DNA of 64,000 bases from Annulohypoxylon bovei var. microspora (Eukaryota > Ascomycota > Sordariomycetes > Xylariales > Hypoxylaceae): assembly GCA_022836615.1 (NCBI GenBank), contig MU405223.1, forward strand, positions 186,001 through 250,000, written 5' to 3'. Shown piece by piece: positions 47,229 through 57,932 of this stretch. Each line of letters begins with the position of its first letter. Position 1 is the first letter of the stretch. The position numbers and the translations under genes were made by a program. A model generated the notes under the pieces. That model was given only the letters and a program-made list of their open reading frames with translations, was not told where the DNA came from and ran no database searches.

Positions 47229-49296
47229 ATGGCGGATTTTGATATTAACTCGAGTTTCATTCCTGCTCTTCATAAACCTTCGGCGTTACTACCTATCGCC
47301 AAGCACCACGATAGCCTGCTCTATCTCATCGAGAAAAACCCTGTCACAATTGTCGTTGGCCAGACAGGCTCCGGCAAGACTACCCAAATACCGCAATTTC
47401 TCGAGAATGCAGGATGGTGCTCGGATGGCAAGATAATAGCTGTTACTCAGGCAAGATCTCTCACTCTTTTTCATTTTATTTTATATATGAAAACAAAATC
47501 ATGTTAACTAGTAATAGCCAAGGCGAGTAGCAGCCACTACAGTTGCTATTAGGGTTGCAGAGGAATATGGCTGCGAGGTAGGAAAAGAAGTCGGTTACTC
47601 CATCAGGTTCGAGGATGTAACTTCTGCCGCCACCCGAATCAAATTCTTAACTGATGGACTACTCATTCGAGAAGCCTTGGTCGATCCGCTTCTGTCACGT
47701 TACTCCGTAATTATGGTCGATGAAGCTCATGAGAGGTCTATAAGCACAGACATTCTCCTCGGTCTCCTAAAGAAAGTACGGAAGCGAAGACCAGAGCTGC
47801 GGATAATTATTAGCAGTGCCACCCTCCAGGCGGAAGATTTCTTAGATTTCTTCTCGGACCAGTCTGAGAGGAAGGAATCTTCTAGTGGCGAAAATAATGA
47901 AATCGGCTCCATTGTCAGCCTTGAAGGTAGAATGTACCCGGTGGATATCCTTTACCTGGAGGCACCGGCGGAGGATTACGTCGAGAAGGCGATATCTACA
48001 GTTTTTGATATCCACACTCAAGAGCCAGAAGGTGATATTCTTGTTTTCTTAACAGGCCGTGAGGAAATCGACACAGCTGTGCAGGCGGTTGCAGAACGAT
48101 CAGCCCAACTTCCTTCGGAATCCCAGTCAATCTCAGCCCTGCCACTCTACGCGGGATTATCAACCGAACAGCAAATGTCCGTGTTTGATAACCCACCTGA
48201 AAATACACGAAAAGTCATATTCTCGACTAATATCGCAGAAGCGTCTGTTACAATTGACGGCATTGTCTATGTTATTGACTCCGGTTTTGTGAAACTAAGG
48301 GCTTTCGATCCCACAACCGGTATCGAGTCATTAACTGCGACGCCAGTCTCGAAAGCAGCAGCATTGCAGCGTGCGGGAAGAGCTGGTCGCACAAAACCTG
48401 GCAAATGTTTTCGGCTTTACACCGAAGAAGCGTTTGTAGAACTGCCTGATGCGAACATTCCAGAAATACAACGATCTAATCTTGCGCCATTCATCTTACA
48501 ACTAAAGGCGCTTGGCATCGATAATGTCGTACGCTTCGATTATCTGACGCCGCCGCCTGCGGAACTTATGGCCAAAGCAACTGAACTACTGTTTTCATTA
48601 GGCGCTTTAGATGAGTATGCCAAACTGACGAAACCTCTGGGTATGCGGATGGCAGAGCTCGCGGTTGAGCCTATGATGGCAAAAACATTACTCTCGGCTC
48701 CATCGTTTGGTTGTGTTAACGAGATACTGACGATAGCGGCAATGACAAGCCTTGGCGGTTCCGTATGGATTCAAAGAGAGGGCGAGAAGAAGCTGATGGA
48801 GTCCAGGCGACGGAATTTCTCCGTCGAGGAAGGCGATCACTTGACTCTTTTGAATACCTACCAGGCATTTGTGAAGAAAGGCCGGAAGGACGAATCTTCA
48901 TTTTGCTACGCCAACTACCTCAATTTCAAGGCAATGTCTCGTGCCGTGAGCATCAGAGCACAGCTACAACGCTACCTAGAACGGTTCGGGATAACAGGAG
49001 ACGAAAGCCTCAAGGTGCCGGTGGTCAACAAGGGAGAGCAGATTCGAAGATGCCTCACGACAGGCTACTTCGCTCACGCAGCTAGAATGCAGCCCGATGG
49101 AAGCTTTCTTAGCATTGATGGTGGAACGACACTCCACGCACACCCTAGCTCTCTAATGTTCAACCGCAAAGCTGATTGGGTAATCTTCCACGAGGTGATC
49201 GAAACCGGCAACAAGATATTTATCCGCGACATCAGCAAAATCGAGAAGGCTTGGCTATTAGAGTATGGGGCAGGATACTACGAGCTAAAGTCCTGA
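47229..49296 (+). CDS. DEAH-box RNA helicase, DHX35-like
   Basis: 666-residue ATP-dependent RNA helicase from exons 47229-47450 and 47518-49296. Motif I GQTGSGKT at 44-51, motif Ia QPRRVAA, motif II DEAH at 142-145, motif III SAT at 174-176, motif V TNIAEASVTIDG, motif VI QRAGRAGR. Winged-helix, ratchet and OB-fold regions follow, with the C-terminal signature EYGAGYYELKS, as in DHX35 and Prp-type spliceosomal helicases; DHX35 is found in catalytic spliceosomes in animals and fungi other than budding yeast. The only intron starts with GC (CAG|GCAAGA) and ends ...AATAG; using it restores AVTQ-PRRVAA. An inverted-repeat element begins 37 bp after the stop codon. Confidence 0.92.
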
Positions 49297-49332
49297 TGAT
49301 GCAAGTCTGTGCCGTATTCCGACGACAAGGTC

Positions 49333-49374
49333 TACCGCCTTTTCTTGAATATTCCGGTTTCCAACCGACCCACT
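49333..49374 (+). repeat. Left terminal inverted repeat (42 bp)
   Basis: Begins TACCGCCTTTTC and ends ACCGACCCACT; an exact reverse complement of 50840-50881. Confidence 0.9.
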
Positions 49375-49477
49375 CTTAAAAGGTCCTAACCGTCTCAGGT
49401 TAGTAGAATCTGGGGGAAATTCAACAACACCTAATTGAAATGTACCCACTCTTTTTATTGTAAAAATTTCCCAATTT

Positions 49478-49695
49478 TGTGCTTCCGAGCCTCCTAATTG
49501 TACTGAATATCGTCTATATGTAATAGACGTTATTCTGTACTGGTAAGGGTAAACTCGTGTGATCAATTGTTGATTAATCTAGGTTTCATAACTAGCTAAG
49601 ATTTGCGCGCGATCTAAGGTTATCTCAGCAGCCAACGCTTGCTACCGCAGGTGGTCCAAGCGTTGCTGCGGAAACCCTCAGATCGGGGATCTACA
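49478..49695 (-). repeat. 3' LTR of the small retroelement
   Basis: 218 bp, TGTGCTTCC to ATCTACA in plus orientation. It differs from the other LTR at eight positions, all transitions. Confidence 0.9.
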
Positions 49696-49710
49696 TCACT
49701 CTCCTCCTCC
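49696..49710 (-). other. Polypurine tract
   Basis: The plus strand reads TCACTCTCCTCCTCC; on the minus strand this is GGAGGAGGAGAGTGA, directly upstream of the 3' LTR. It is the expected plus-strand primer site for reverse transcription and sets the element's orientation. Confidence 0.7.
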
Positions 49711-49911
49711 ATTATGATTATCCCTAATCATTATAAACGTAATCTTTCTTAATCATCTGTGATCATCATAACTGTACGAGGTAACCGTTATCCACGTACG
49801 CCGGGAATAGGTTGTTGCTGTTATACTTGCTTAGGAGCATTAGCCTTCCTAGGCTACGTAGCTATGGGCCATAGGAGCCTTGTGATAACTACGGGTTATA
49901 AGAGCCTTGTG

Positions 49912-50352
49912 CTATATTACCAGCTGTTTCTGAGTTACTGCCTCTTCCTCCTCGGTCAGTTTGCCGGTGCATTCAGCGTATTCGGCAGGTGGTTGGTTTA
50001 CTGTATCGGTAGGTGCTGCGATGCCTAGCTCAGATGCTGCAGTGCCCAGCTTAGATAGTGATAGGTTCGTTTTAACAGGCGACAGGTCAGGTTGGTTGAT
50101 TGATTTCCCAGTCGCTATGCTTCTTATAAGGGTTGTTATTATTGTGAACATCTGGTCGAAATTTTTGTTCATGTTATCTAATATTTTGTTATGCTCCGTA
50201 AATAGTTCGAGCCTTTGGTAGGCTTAATTGATAGTATTATCATAATTCAGGCCGGTGACGTCTGTGGGCGCCGTAGGCGCCTTGCCCTTGCCTTTGCCTT
50301 TGCCTTTGCCTACCCGTTCGTCTGATGAGTCGGAACTGGTTGCCTTGGACAT
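49912..50352 (-). pseudogene. Gag-like frame of the LTR element, one nonsense codon
   Basis: A 146-codon minus-strand frame from ATG at 50352 to the stop at 49912, interrupted once by TAA at 50226-50224. It starts MSKATSSDSSDERVG, has a GKGKGKGKGK run encoded by a CCTTTG hexamer repeat (about 50281-50316), and an amphipathic segment HNKILDNMNKNFDQMF that could assemble into coiled coils. CAA to TAA at the stop fits RIP (C to T at CpA). No zinc knuckle or enzyme domain is present. Gag identity is inferred from position between LTRs, not from homology. Confidence 0.5.
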
Positions 50353-50428
50353 GGTCGCTGATAAGGTATGATGTGAAGAAATGAGTTTTATTTGCGTTAT
50401 TAGCGTTCTACCTGCGCAAATAGCTATT

Positions 50429-50646
50429 TGTGCTTCCGAGCCTCCTAATTATACTGAATATCGTCTATATGTAATAAACGTTATTCTATACTGGTAAGGG
50501 TAAACTTGTGTGATCAATTGTTGATTAATCTAGGTTTCATAACTAGCTAAGATTTACGCGCGATCTGAGGTTATCTCAGCAGCCAACGCTTGCCACCGCA
50601 GGTGGTCCAAGCGTTGCTGCGGAAACCCTCAGATCGGGGATCCACA
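50429..50646 (-). repeat. 5' LTR of the small retroelement
   Basis: 218 bp, TGTGCTTCC to ATCCACA in plus orientation; partner of the repeat at 49478-49695. Confidence 0.9.
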
Positions 50647-50839
50647 ATTTTGCCAAGCTGCGCTAAAAATCCACAGCCAATAGCCACTCAAAGATAAGTT
50701 ATCAGTTTCTTACTAAGTTCTTACTAATCTTCTTATCATTTCTTATCGAATTTCTTTTGATATTGAAAACAGTAGAGCCTCACTTTTACGCTAGCTATAA
50801 TCAGTAAAGCGCACCACAAAGAGTTTAGTGTATTTACAA

Positions 50840-50881
50840 AGTGGGTCGGTTGGAAACCGGAATATTCAAGAAAAGGCGGTA
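50840..50881 (-). repeat. Right terminal inverted repeat (42 bp)
   Basis: Exact reverse complement of 49333-49374; bounded on the outside by TA. Confidence 0.9.
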
Positions 50882-52418
50882 CCTTAGATAGGTAGGCAGT
50901 TGAGGTTACTCGTTAAAGAGAAGCAATTCATGAAACATTATTGAAGCTAAATTGTTGAGGCTGAGACGTGGATGGCCAATTGCAAGGGCTGGTTTTAAAA
51001 AGAAACAAAGGGCTTACCGTTAGCTTGGTGCGCTAGCTGAGCTTTGGATGGGAATTCCCGGATTTAGAGATCTTTCCCAGGTTTCTTGATTACTGTACCT
51101 TCCTCCCTAATGAATAACCGAGATATTAACACATAGTTACATACTAAAGGTACTGTACATAGTAGGATCTCATCGTCCGATTCGAATAACTTAGAATAAC
51201 TACCTAGGTATGTACTTGTACCTATTTATAACAAACGCGACAGGATTACGTAGGGGAGGTTTAAAAGCAAATTTCAAATTTAAGACCATTTAGGACCGAT
51301 TCTTCCTAGGTATGTATGTAGCAATAGAATGATCAATCCCTAAGACTGATTCTTTTACAGCAGTAGGTTGATCATTGATCAATACGAAGAGGACTTCCCT
51401 CGAGAGTTGAATGATATGACGAATATCTAGCACAGTTCAAGATCGTCTTTCATGCATGACGGAATTCGTACATATTTCCTTCTCATCTCAGCAAGATGTA
51501 AACTTATCAAGGGGCCAATAAAAGGGGAAGATTACTGAGATAAAGTCGTGCTGGTTGTGCCAACATGTTCGCCAGCAGCTGGCCAGGTCCAGCTAGAAAT
51601 TCAAGCATCTTAGCCAAGGAACCAGAATAGGGGGTTAGATCGACTAGCCTATTTTAGGACTAACCCGTTATCAGCGTCTCTATTGTAACAAATGATTGGA
51701 TGAACAATCGGTTCCTGCGTTAGCTGACCAAGCCCCCCCTAGCCGATGCCAGGGACCGTACAGTGCAGCTCTTGCCGATCATAGCCAATGAATGTATGTT
51801 CCGTCTAATGAATATTGGAGCTTTCAGTGGGCGAGGACAGTGCCCTTTACTCGATTGGAATTTCCCCCCATCTAAACCTTGATGTATTGTAGGCCCCACT
51901 CCCCCTTCGCTCATTTCCCCAATATTAATTTTGATTCGTCAGTTCAACTGATCCCCGTCATCTAAGGATACCTTGTGGCTTGTACTCGGTAAATCACCTT
52001 CTTTTTGTCCCTCGCTTCTTGCTCTTTCTCTTCCTTCATCCTCCTCATCCACCGCCTATCCAGGAGTTCGTCGACAATACCTAACTGCCTGCCAGCGGGC
52101 GTGCCATTCTTTCAAAGCTAACCTACAGTCATTCTTTTATACCCCAACCATAAGTCATTCTTTCCAGCCTCGTGTTTACTCAGGCGTTAGTGTCAAGACG
52201 ACGATTTCGTAGAATAGAATTTGGTCTCGCTATATTTGATTTTCGGAATCAAGGAATCACCATTCCTAGCTCGTCCTTCGACCTCGACAATCCGACACCA
52301 AACGGCGTGGTATAATATAAAAACCAATGTTTTAGAAACCGACCAATTTTCGACTTTAAATCTAGTTGTAGGACGGGGTTGGTTTAAGAGAAGGAATTGA
52401 GTTGGCGTAGTTGACGCG
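50882..52418. other. 1.5-kb intergenic region
   Basis: No supported gene. The right end (about 51950-52418) is pyrimidine-rich and is the probable promoter/5' UTR of the next gene. A CCTAGG motif lies at about 51202-51212. Confidence 0.45.
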
Positions 52419-54698
52419 ATGACGGGACGCCATCTTCACCAAGCTCGTGGCCACGGCCACGGTCATCACCACTTTCATTCAAGGGCATTACATGCTGAGA
52501 CGGAGCAGCCAGTCCAGTTGGAGACTAGAGAAGCTATGGCCGAGGGTGGTTCTCCATGGGCAGATACCATTTCCCGAATTGTGCCTAGGGAAAACAACCT
52601 TGATGAGAAACCAGTCGGCAGCACCACCACCCTTCCGATTATTCTTGGTGTCTGGTAAGGAACCGGATGTGGTTATATTTGAATTAGGATGTGGCTAACT
52701 CATTAATATAGCATCCCTCTAGGACTTGCAATCATTGTCCTAGTTTATTTACATCATCGGACAACAGTTAGGCAAAGGAAGGAAGACGAGACAGACAAAT
52801 ACAAATCGATGGATTTTGGATTCGACGGTAACATGGCTGGCAAGAAAAATAAAAGGCAGAGCTACTTTGGAAAGGAGAAGGACCCGAGCCACAAAGTACA
52901 ACTCTCCATGGATATGAACCTCTCCAGTCCTTATCTACTTCCGCCAACTTTACACAATTCCCGAGAATCCATGAATTCTCTCGCAAAAAGTCTTCACAAT
53001 GATGACCCCTATAGACCCGTTACCAGCTACGGCGGTAGTGATGTTGGATCTTTGCGCTCGTTCAACAAGGGACTTGATAGGGACTCTACGGTATCATCTG
53101 GAAAGACACGCTCTAGCGGCGATCGTGATCCGTTTAGAAATGGACCTCCTTTGAAGACTGGTGGTATGACTCCTCGCCAGGGGTCATTCCCGCCGTCTCC
53201 CCTTCAGCCGTTACCTCCCGTTGCCCAGCCCCCGTCGCGCCATAACTCTGGTGAAGGGCTGCCTACTCTCCCGGCGAAGAATGAGTTCCGTTTCCAGGAT
53301 GATAATGCTACGCTCCCTGGCGTGCCCGAGATCCAGGAACCTCCGGTAGCAGCTTCGCAGGGCCCGCATAATGCTCGACCCCTTTCGGATGAATCTATGA
53401 ACGCAAACAATCCAAATGTTGCCGGTTCTGCTAGCCACGTGGATTCCCGAGGTCTTGGTATAATGGATACTCGTGCTTCTCAGAATTCCGCAGGCGCATC
53501 GGGTATGAGGCCGCCTAGGAAAGAGTCTCTGCCTGCTGGATCCGATTTTGCTCAGGACTATCAAGATTACGCGGGTCATTTTCAGGTTGATGGACCGGAC
53601 CATGAAATAGCTAGTCAAGAGGTATTCCACATGCCGCAAGAGCCTGAACATCCACACTCGGCTGGCTTAGGCGTACCTGGACAGGACAACCGGAGGTTAT
53701 CTGTAGGATTCCGCCCTCTGCCTCCTGATGATTTCCTCGAGTCTGAAGACCCCGAGTTCAGAGCCAACAGGATTCGATCTTTCTACAAGGAATACTTCGA
53801 GGAGATCAAGACGGACAATGGAAAGCCCCCACCACTCCCACAGCAAGCCACTTATCATGAAGACTACGATGCGAACTATCTCGGTGATACTGCATTCTTC
53901 GACCCTGACACCAATGCATTCGTTATGCCGTACGCGCAACCTGTCACTCGTCGTGCTATGACTCCACCTCCAAGCAATAGGCGACCAATGCCTGGATCTG
54001 GACCACGAGGCCCGCCTGGACCGCATGGTCCTCACGGAAGCATGAACATGCCCGGTCCTCGTAGACCTAGAGCCGGCTCGACAATGTCTGCTAGCAGGTG
54101 GGCAGCGATGAGCCCTCGCCCTGACTCGTCAGCCTCCAATCCACGTAACTTCAATGGAAAGCCCCGAAAGCCAATGCCTCCTCCTGCTGCGCTAAACACA
54201 TTACCTACGCCCTCCAAGTTAAGGGACGACTCAATGGCTCTATTCGGCTCTATCGACTTTGCGCCTCCCCCTTCTTTCAAAGATGTAGTAGCTGGCCGGT
54301 CTCAGAGCCCCGTTGGTGAACGTAAGCCTTACATGTTAAACACCCCGATCCACTCGCCGCTAGTGAGTGCTTTCGACGACACTCCTGCGTTACCTAGCCC
54401 GTAAGTAAAACCCTTAGTCTATATCTGAGGGGTCGTATATCTAATATGATCTAGTCATCTGCTCCGTAAATCAGGAACATTTACTGCACTCGATTTCGCT
54501 CCCCCGCGTCGGTTTAAGGACGCCGATACGATGAGCGAGACCGGCAGTGTAGTCAGCAACCGCAGCGGTATATCGTCTGCTAACCTCAGCGCCATACGTG
54601 GCGGTGCCGGCAGGGTCAGCCGTCTGCCTGGAGACACCGTCTTTACCCAGGCTTCGATGACCGACAACCTGAAGCCATCGTGGAACATGAGGACTTAG
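52419..54698 (+). CDS. Single-pass membrane protein with long disordered cytoplasmic region
   Basis: 722-residue protein from exons 52419-52654, 52712-54400 and 54455-54698. The N-terminus is His-rich (GHGHGHHHFHSR). One membrane segment lies at 72-92 (LPIILGVCIPLGLAIIVLVYL in part), followed by HHRTTVRQRKEDETDKYKSM and DFGFDGN. The remainder is Pro/Ser/Gly-rich and probably disordered, with patches likely to matter: SVGFRPLPPDDFLESEDPE, NRIRSFYKEYFEE, DYDANYLGDTAFFDPD, and a terminal DFAPPRRFKDADTMSETGS. The general plan recalls fungal SKG6/AXL2-like proteins of the cell cortex, but I do not recognise a definite family. Last exon joined as LPSP-HLLRKSGTFTALDF. Confidence 0.8.
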
Positions 54699-57600
54699 GG
54701 CAAGTTGATCGCCCCGACGTGGGCTTGACATGCCATATACGGCGAGGTTTCAGCCGTCTTGTATATCTGAAGAAACAAATATGTATTGTTAATGCCCTTT
54801 TTATATTCTTCCATCCGGGAGTAGGTAATTTGGAAACCAAATCATGACCGGCGAAGCATTTGACCTTGCATGGGGGTACTTTATAGAAGGATCGGTGCAG
54901 TTTATTTTACCGTGAGTCAGGTAAAACTAGGGTTTTTTGCTTATTAGGTATTTTGAACAGAGAAAATATAACCAGGTTGGTTTGAATGGAGTGTCGTGTG
55001 ATTGTTGTATGGATCCCCCTTGCTGTAAAGTTCGTCTTTTTGTGTTGTAATATAGCGTGTTCTTAATAAGGTTCTTTTCTCGGTTGAGTTTTTAGAAAGG
55101 AGATGCTGTCGTGACGGTGATGATGATTTTGAGGATGTATGAATGCTATGTTTTGATTTTTTTTTGTTCTTGTGTCGTTGACGTCCTTTGGACATGATTG
55201 GGCGTGTAATCATAAAGGCTACCTTTCTACATCTACTTACGGGTAGCTTTCTGTTCAGCATTTTTTTAAGTTGTAAAACAACATGTATTTACAAAACTGC
55301 TTTAGCTTCCGAGGGTGTCACATTATACTCTTGTCACTACAGTTGAAGTTACTTTGAGTTTGTCTATACTTAACATCTACCCATCAAAGGATCATCGCAC
55401 GAGTTCACCAAATAAATAGAAATTGGTAGCGCTTTATGTAATCATTCTCTTAACCTCGGAACGTTCTCCGCATCCAACAGCAGATCGGATTTGCGGAGGA
55501 CTTCCTAACATAGAAGGTTTGTAAACGCAGCTCGAGCTCTGTTTCGTCGGCTGTTAAGTCGGATCGAAGATCTTCAACGACTCTTACTACCTTGTACGGA
55601 TGGGGGAATTCGGGCCAATTACGTATTTCTCTTGGAAATTTGAATTCCCGCGACGTAATGGAGATGACGTTACTGTGCTTGGAAGAACTAAAACTTTAGT
55701 ATTATGTGTTGTATAATTCGGCAAAGTTGAAAGTAGGAGATCAGTTCTGGTCGGTAGATTTCTAGCTTCAGAGCAACGATTGACGCTCGTATGCTGTCAA
55801 TTTACATAGGTACATATTATACCCTCAACAATACGATTTTATGATTCGTCTGACTCGATCGTACTATCAGACGGATTTTGTTGAGTGTGTGGGCATCGCG
55901 AAACCAATCCAATACTGTTCTTATGCTGCTATTATGTATGTACAGAATATATGGGTTACTTACAGGTGCTTGATGAGGGGCGAGGTGCGAGGGGCTATGC
56001 CCTACGCTGGAACCGCAGAGAGCTTTGGGACCATCTTCTCCGGCGGCTAGATGAGATCCCATTAGCGGGAGATCTGCCCTTACGTGATTTATGGTAGGCT
56101 AGATAGAGGGCTGATGGTCTATATAAAGATCTATGTTGGTTGTACGGCGCGATGTGTGGCTGTTCACCTTTGAAGTGTTGTCAACTTTCAATCTGACTTA
56201 TTGAAGTTGCTAGTAACTACTAGTACATAGCCGATCTGTATTCTTCCCCTGTGCTAAACTGCCAAGGTTCATCGTTTATTGAGATAGAGTTGCTAGACAC
56301 AGCGGATAAGTTGGATTATAAGACTAGTGCTACTAATAAGCCTGTTTAAATGTGGCAGTCTAAAGAAACTTCTTGGAACAGACCTCGGGAAGGTAGTCTA
56401 ACGTTTAACGGCTCTTGGATTTCAACGTCAGATAGCTCATCTTGCAGCGTACTAAGTTGTAGCGTCTTGGTAAGTCAGGGGCAAAAGAACGCAATCTACT
56501 CTCGTCGTAGAGAATTGATAGTTGATATACCCAAACTCTGACTGTCGTTAAATTTCTCCCTCTTACAACAAAACATATCCTACACTGAATGATTTCAGTA
56601 ACTACAAAATTGATCACCGAATCGTGTTTGTGTGTATGCAGGTTGCGAATGCGAGATAGCAATTGGATTACTGGTGATGAGCAAGCCACAGCCATAAGGA
56701 GAAGCACGGAAGAACGCACTAGATCATTTAAGGCATCTACTAGTCTGCTATCGTACAAGCTGTGCCTCGTAACTGCTAAACGAAACCACTAACAAACATC
56801 ATAGCGCCGGGATGTTCCTGCGAGATAAAACTCAATTGAGAGGCTTTACCGGATTCTCCGTGTCCGTAGCAGGTACGATACAGGTACAATACTGGATCTA
56901 GTTGCGATTGTCGGCAAGGAAATTTCCAACTTTTTGTCAATTCTCACTACATACATACATAATGTACCTAGGTCTGTAGGTACTTGAGAAGAATTGCCCC
57001 TGGGCTAATCTTCTTTCAATCAATCAACTTTTTCCGTCATTCATTATTATTATTTCTCGTTTTCTTTCCCCTCGTGTTTGTTCTGACGACATTGTCAAAT
57101 CTATGACCTAATAATCACCTAGTTTACCTAGTTCTTCGTTTTTGCTAAATTCATCATCGCTACCGTCACCTTCTCTACTCACTTGAGACCTGTTACAACT
57201 AGAACTCATAGATCCGTGCGGTTTGGCTGGTTTGCTGCATTCCTGTCCTATCGTTTGGATCCTTCTGCACATATGATAGCGCGAGAGACGCAAGCGGGAA
57301 AAAAATAGAGGAACTCAGCCACGCCTTAACCCACAAGAAGGAACCCCCCTGTACCGATCATCGCCTCATATGCATTAGCCTATTCGTTCGCTCATTTGCT
57401 GCAATTCCCTCTCCATACACTAATCAATACTGGACCGCCCACCGTCGCCCGGGCCACTGCACCTCAGCACACTACTTGTCTTTTGTCCCGTCCTTCGTCC
57501 ACCCTCCTGGCGACCTCCCCGTTCGCGTCTCAAGCCCGATCAACTCGAAACAGCAGCCAAGGTCAATTGTCGATTCCACAACAGAGTTGCGGCTCACTCT

Positions 57601-57932
57601 CATCCAGTCCTTCTTTGACTGCGAGTCAGCTTGAGTCGTCTACGTCTAGTAAGTCATTGTCAAGGTATGTTTCAATTTTTGTATTATGTTATTCATTAAA
57701 CCAACCAACACGCGATGGCATTTAATGCACATTCACAACTTATACTGTGGCGATTTGCGACACATTCCATGATAACCTCATTGGACCACTCAGCTCCAAC
57801 GCCCCATTCAGCCGAATGGCGTTCCGCTTTGTTTAGCCTAACCTCTCTATTATCTATACCGTCTTCTTCTCAACTATCTTCAACGCCTTTCACCGCTATC
57901 TCCCGGTGTCATTTCGTACTAAGCATGCTAAC
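54699..57932. other. 3.2-kb intergenic region
   Basis: No supported gene on either strand. It holds the 3' flank of the preceding gene, AT-rich central DNA and, from about 56990, a T/C-rich stretch likely to be the promoter and long 5' leader of the mucin-like gene. A possible 5'-UTR intron donor sits at 57665 (AAG|GTATGT). Frames at 54944-55261, 56405-56758 and 57396-57725 lack recognisable features. Confidence 0.45.

Larger units (their letters stand above)
49478..50646 (-). mobile_element. Short non-autonomous LTR retroelement (1.17 kb)
   Basis: Two 218-bp LTRs of equal length, beginning TG and ending CA, enclose about 730 bp. Flanking 4-bp repeats ATTT at 49474-49477 and 50647-50650 are the target-site duplication. 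A polypurine tract (minus strand GGAGGAGGAGAG) abuts the left LTR, so the element is oriented on the minus strand. The inside holds only one Gag-like frame; protease, reverse transcriptase and integrase are absent. The size recalls TRIM-type non-autonomous elements. Confidence 0.85.
49333..50881. mobile_element. MITE-like element with 42-bp terminal inverted repeats, interrupted by an LTR element
   Basis: Two 42-bp perfect inverted copies lie at 49333-49374 and 50840-50881, each ending in TA followed inward by CCGCC. The TA at both outer ends fits a Tc1/mariner-type target duplication. Removing the LTR element and one copy of its target repeat leaves about 370 bp, a usual MITE size. No transposase frame is present. 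The left end lies 37 bp past the helicase stop codon, probably in its 3' UTR. Confidence 0.75.

Noticed and set aside
49297..50900. Long inverted repeat as a transcription terminator of the helicase
   Set aside because: The arms are 1.5 kb apart with TA ends and an LTR element inside, which fits transposon ends and not a terminator.
54944..55261. 105-codon Lys/Ser-rich minus-strand frame
   Set aside because: Low complexity, next to a gene's 3' end, no supporting features.
56405..56758. 117-codon minus-strand frame in the 3.2-kb gap
   Set aside because: No domain or splice evidence; composition like the surrounding non-coding DNA.
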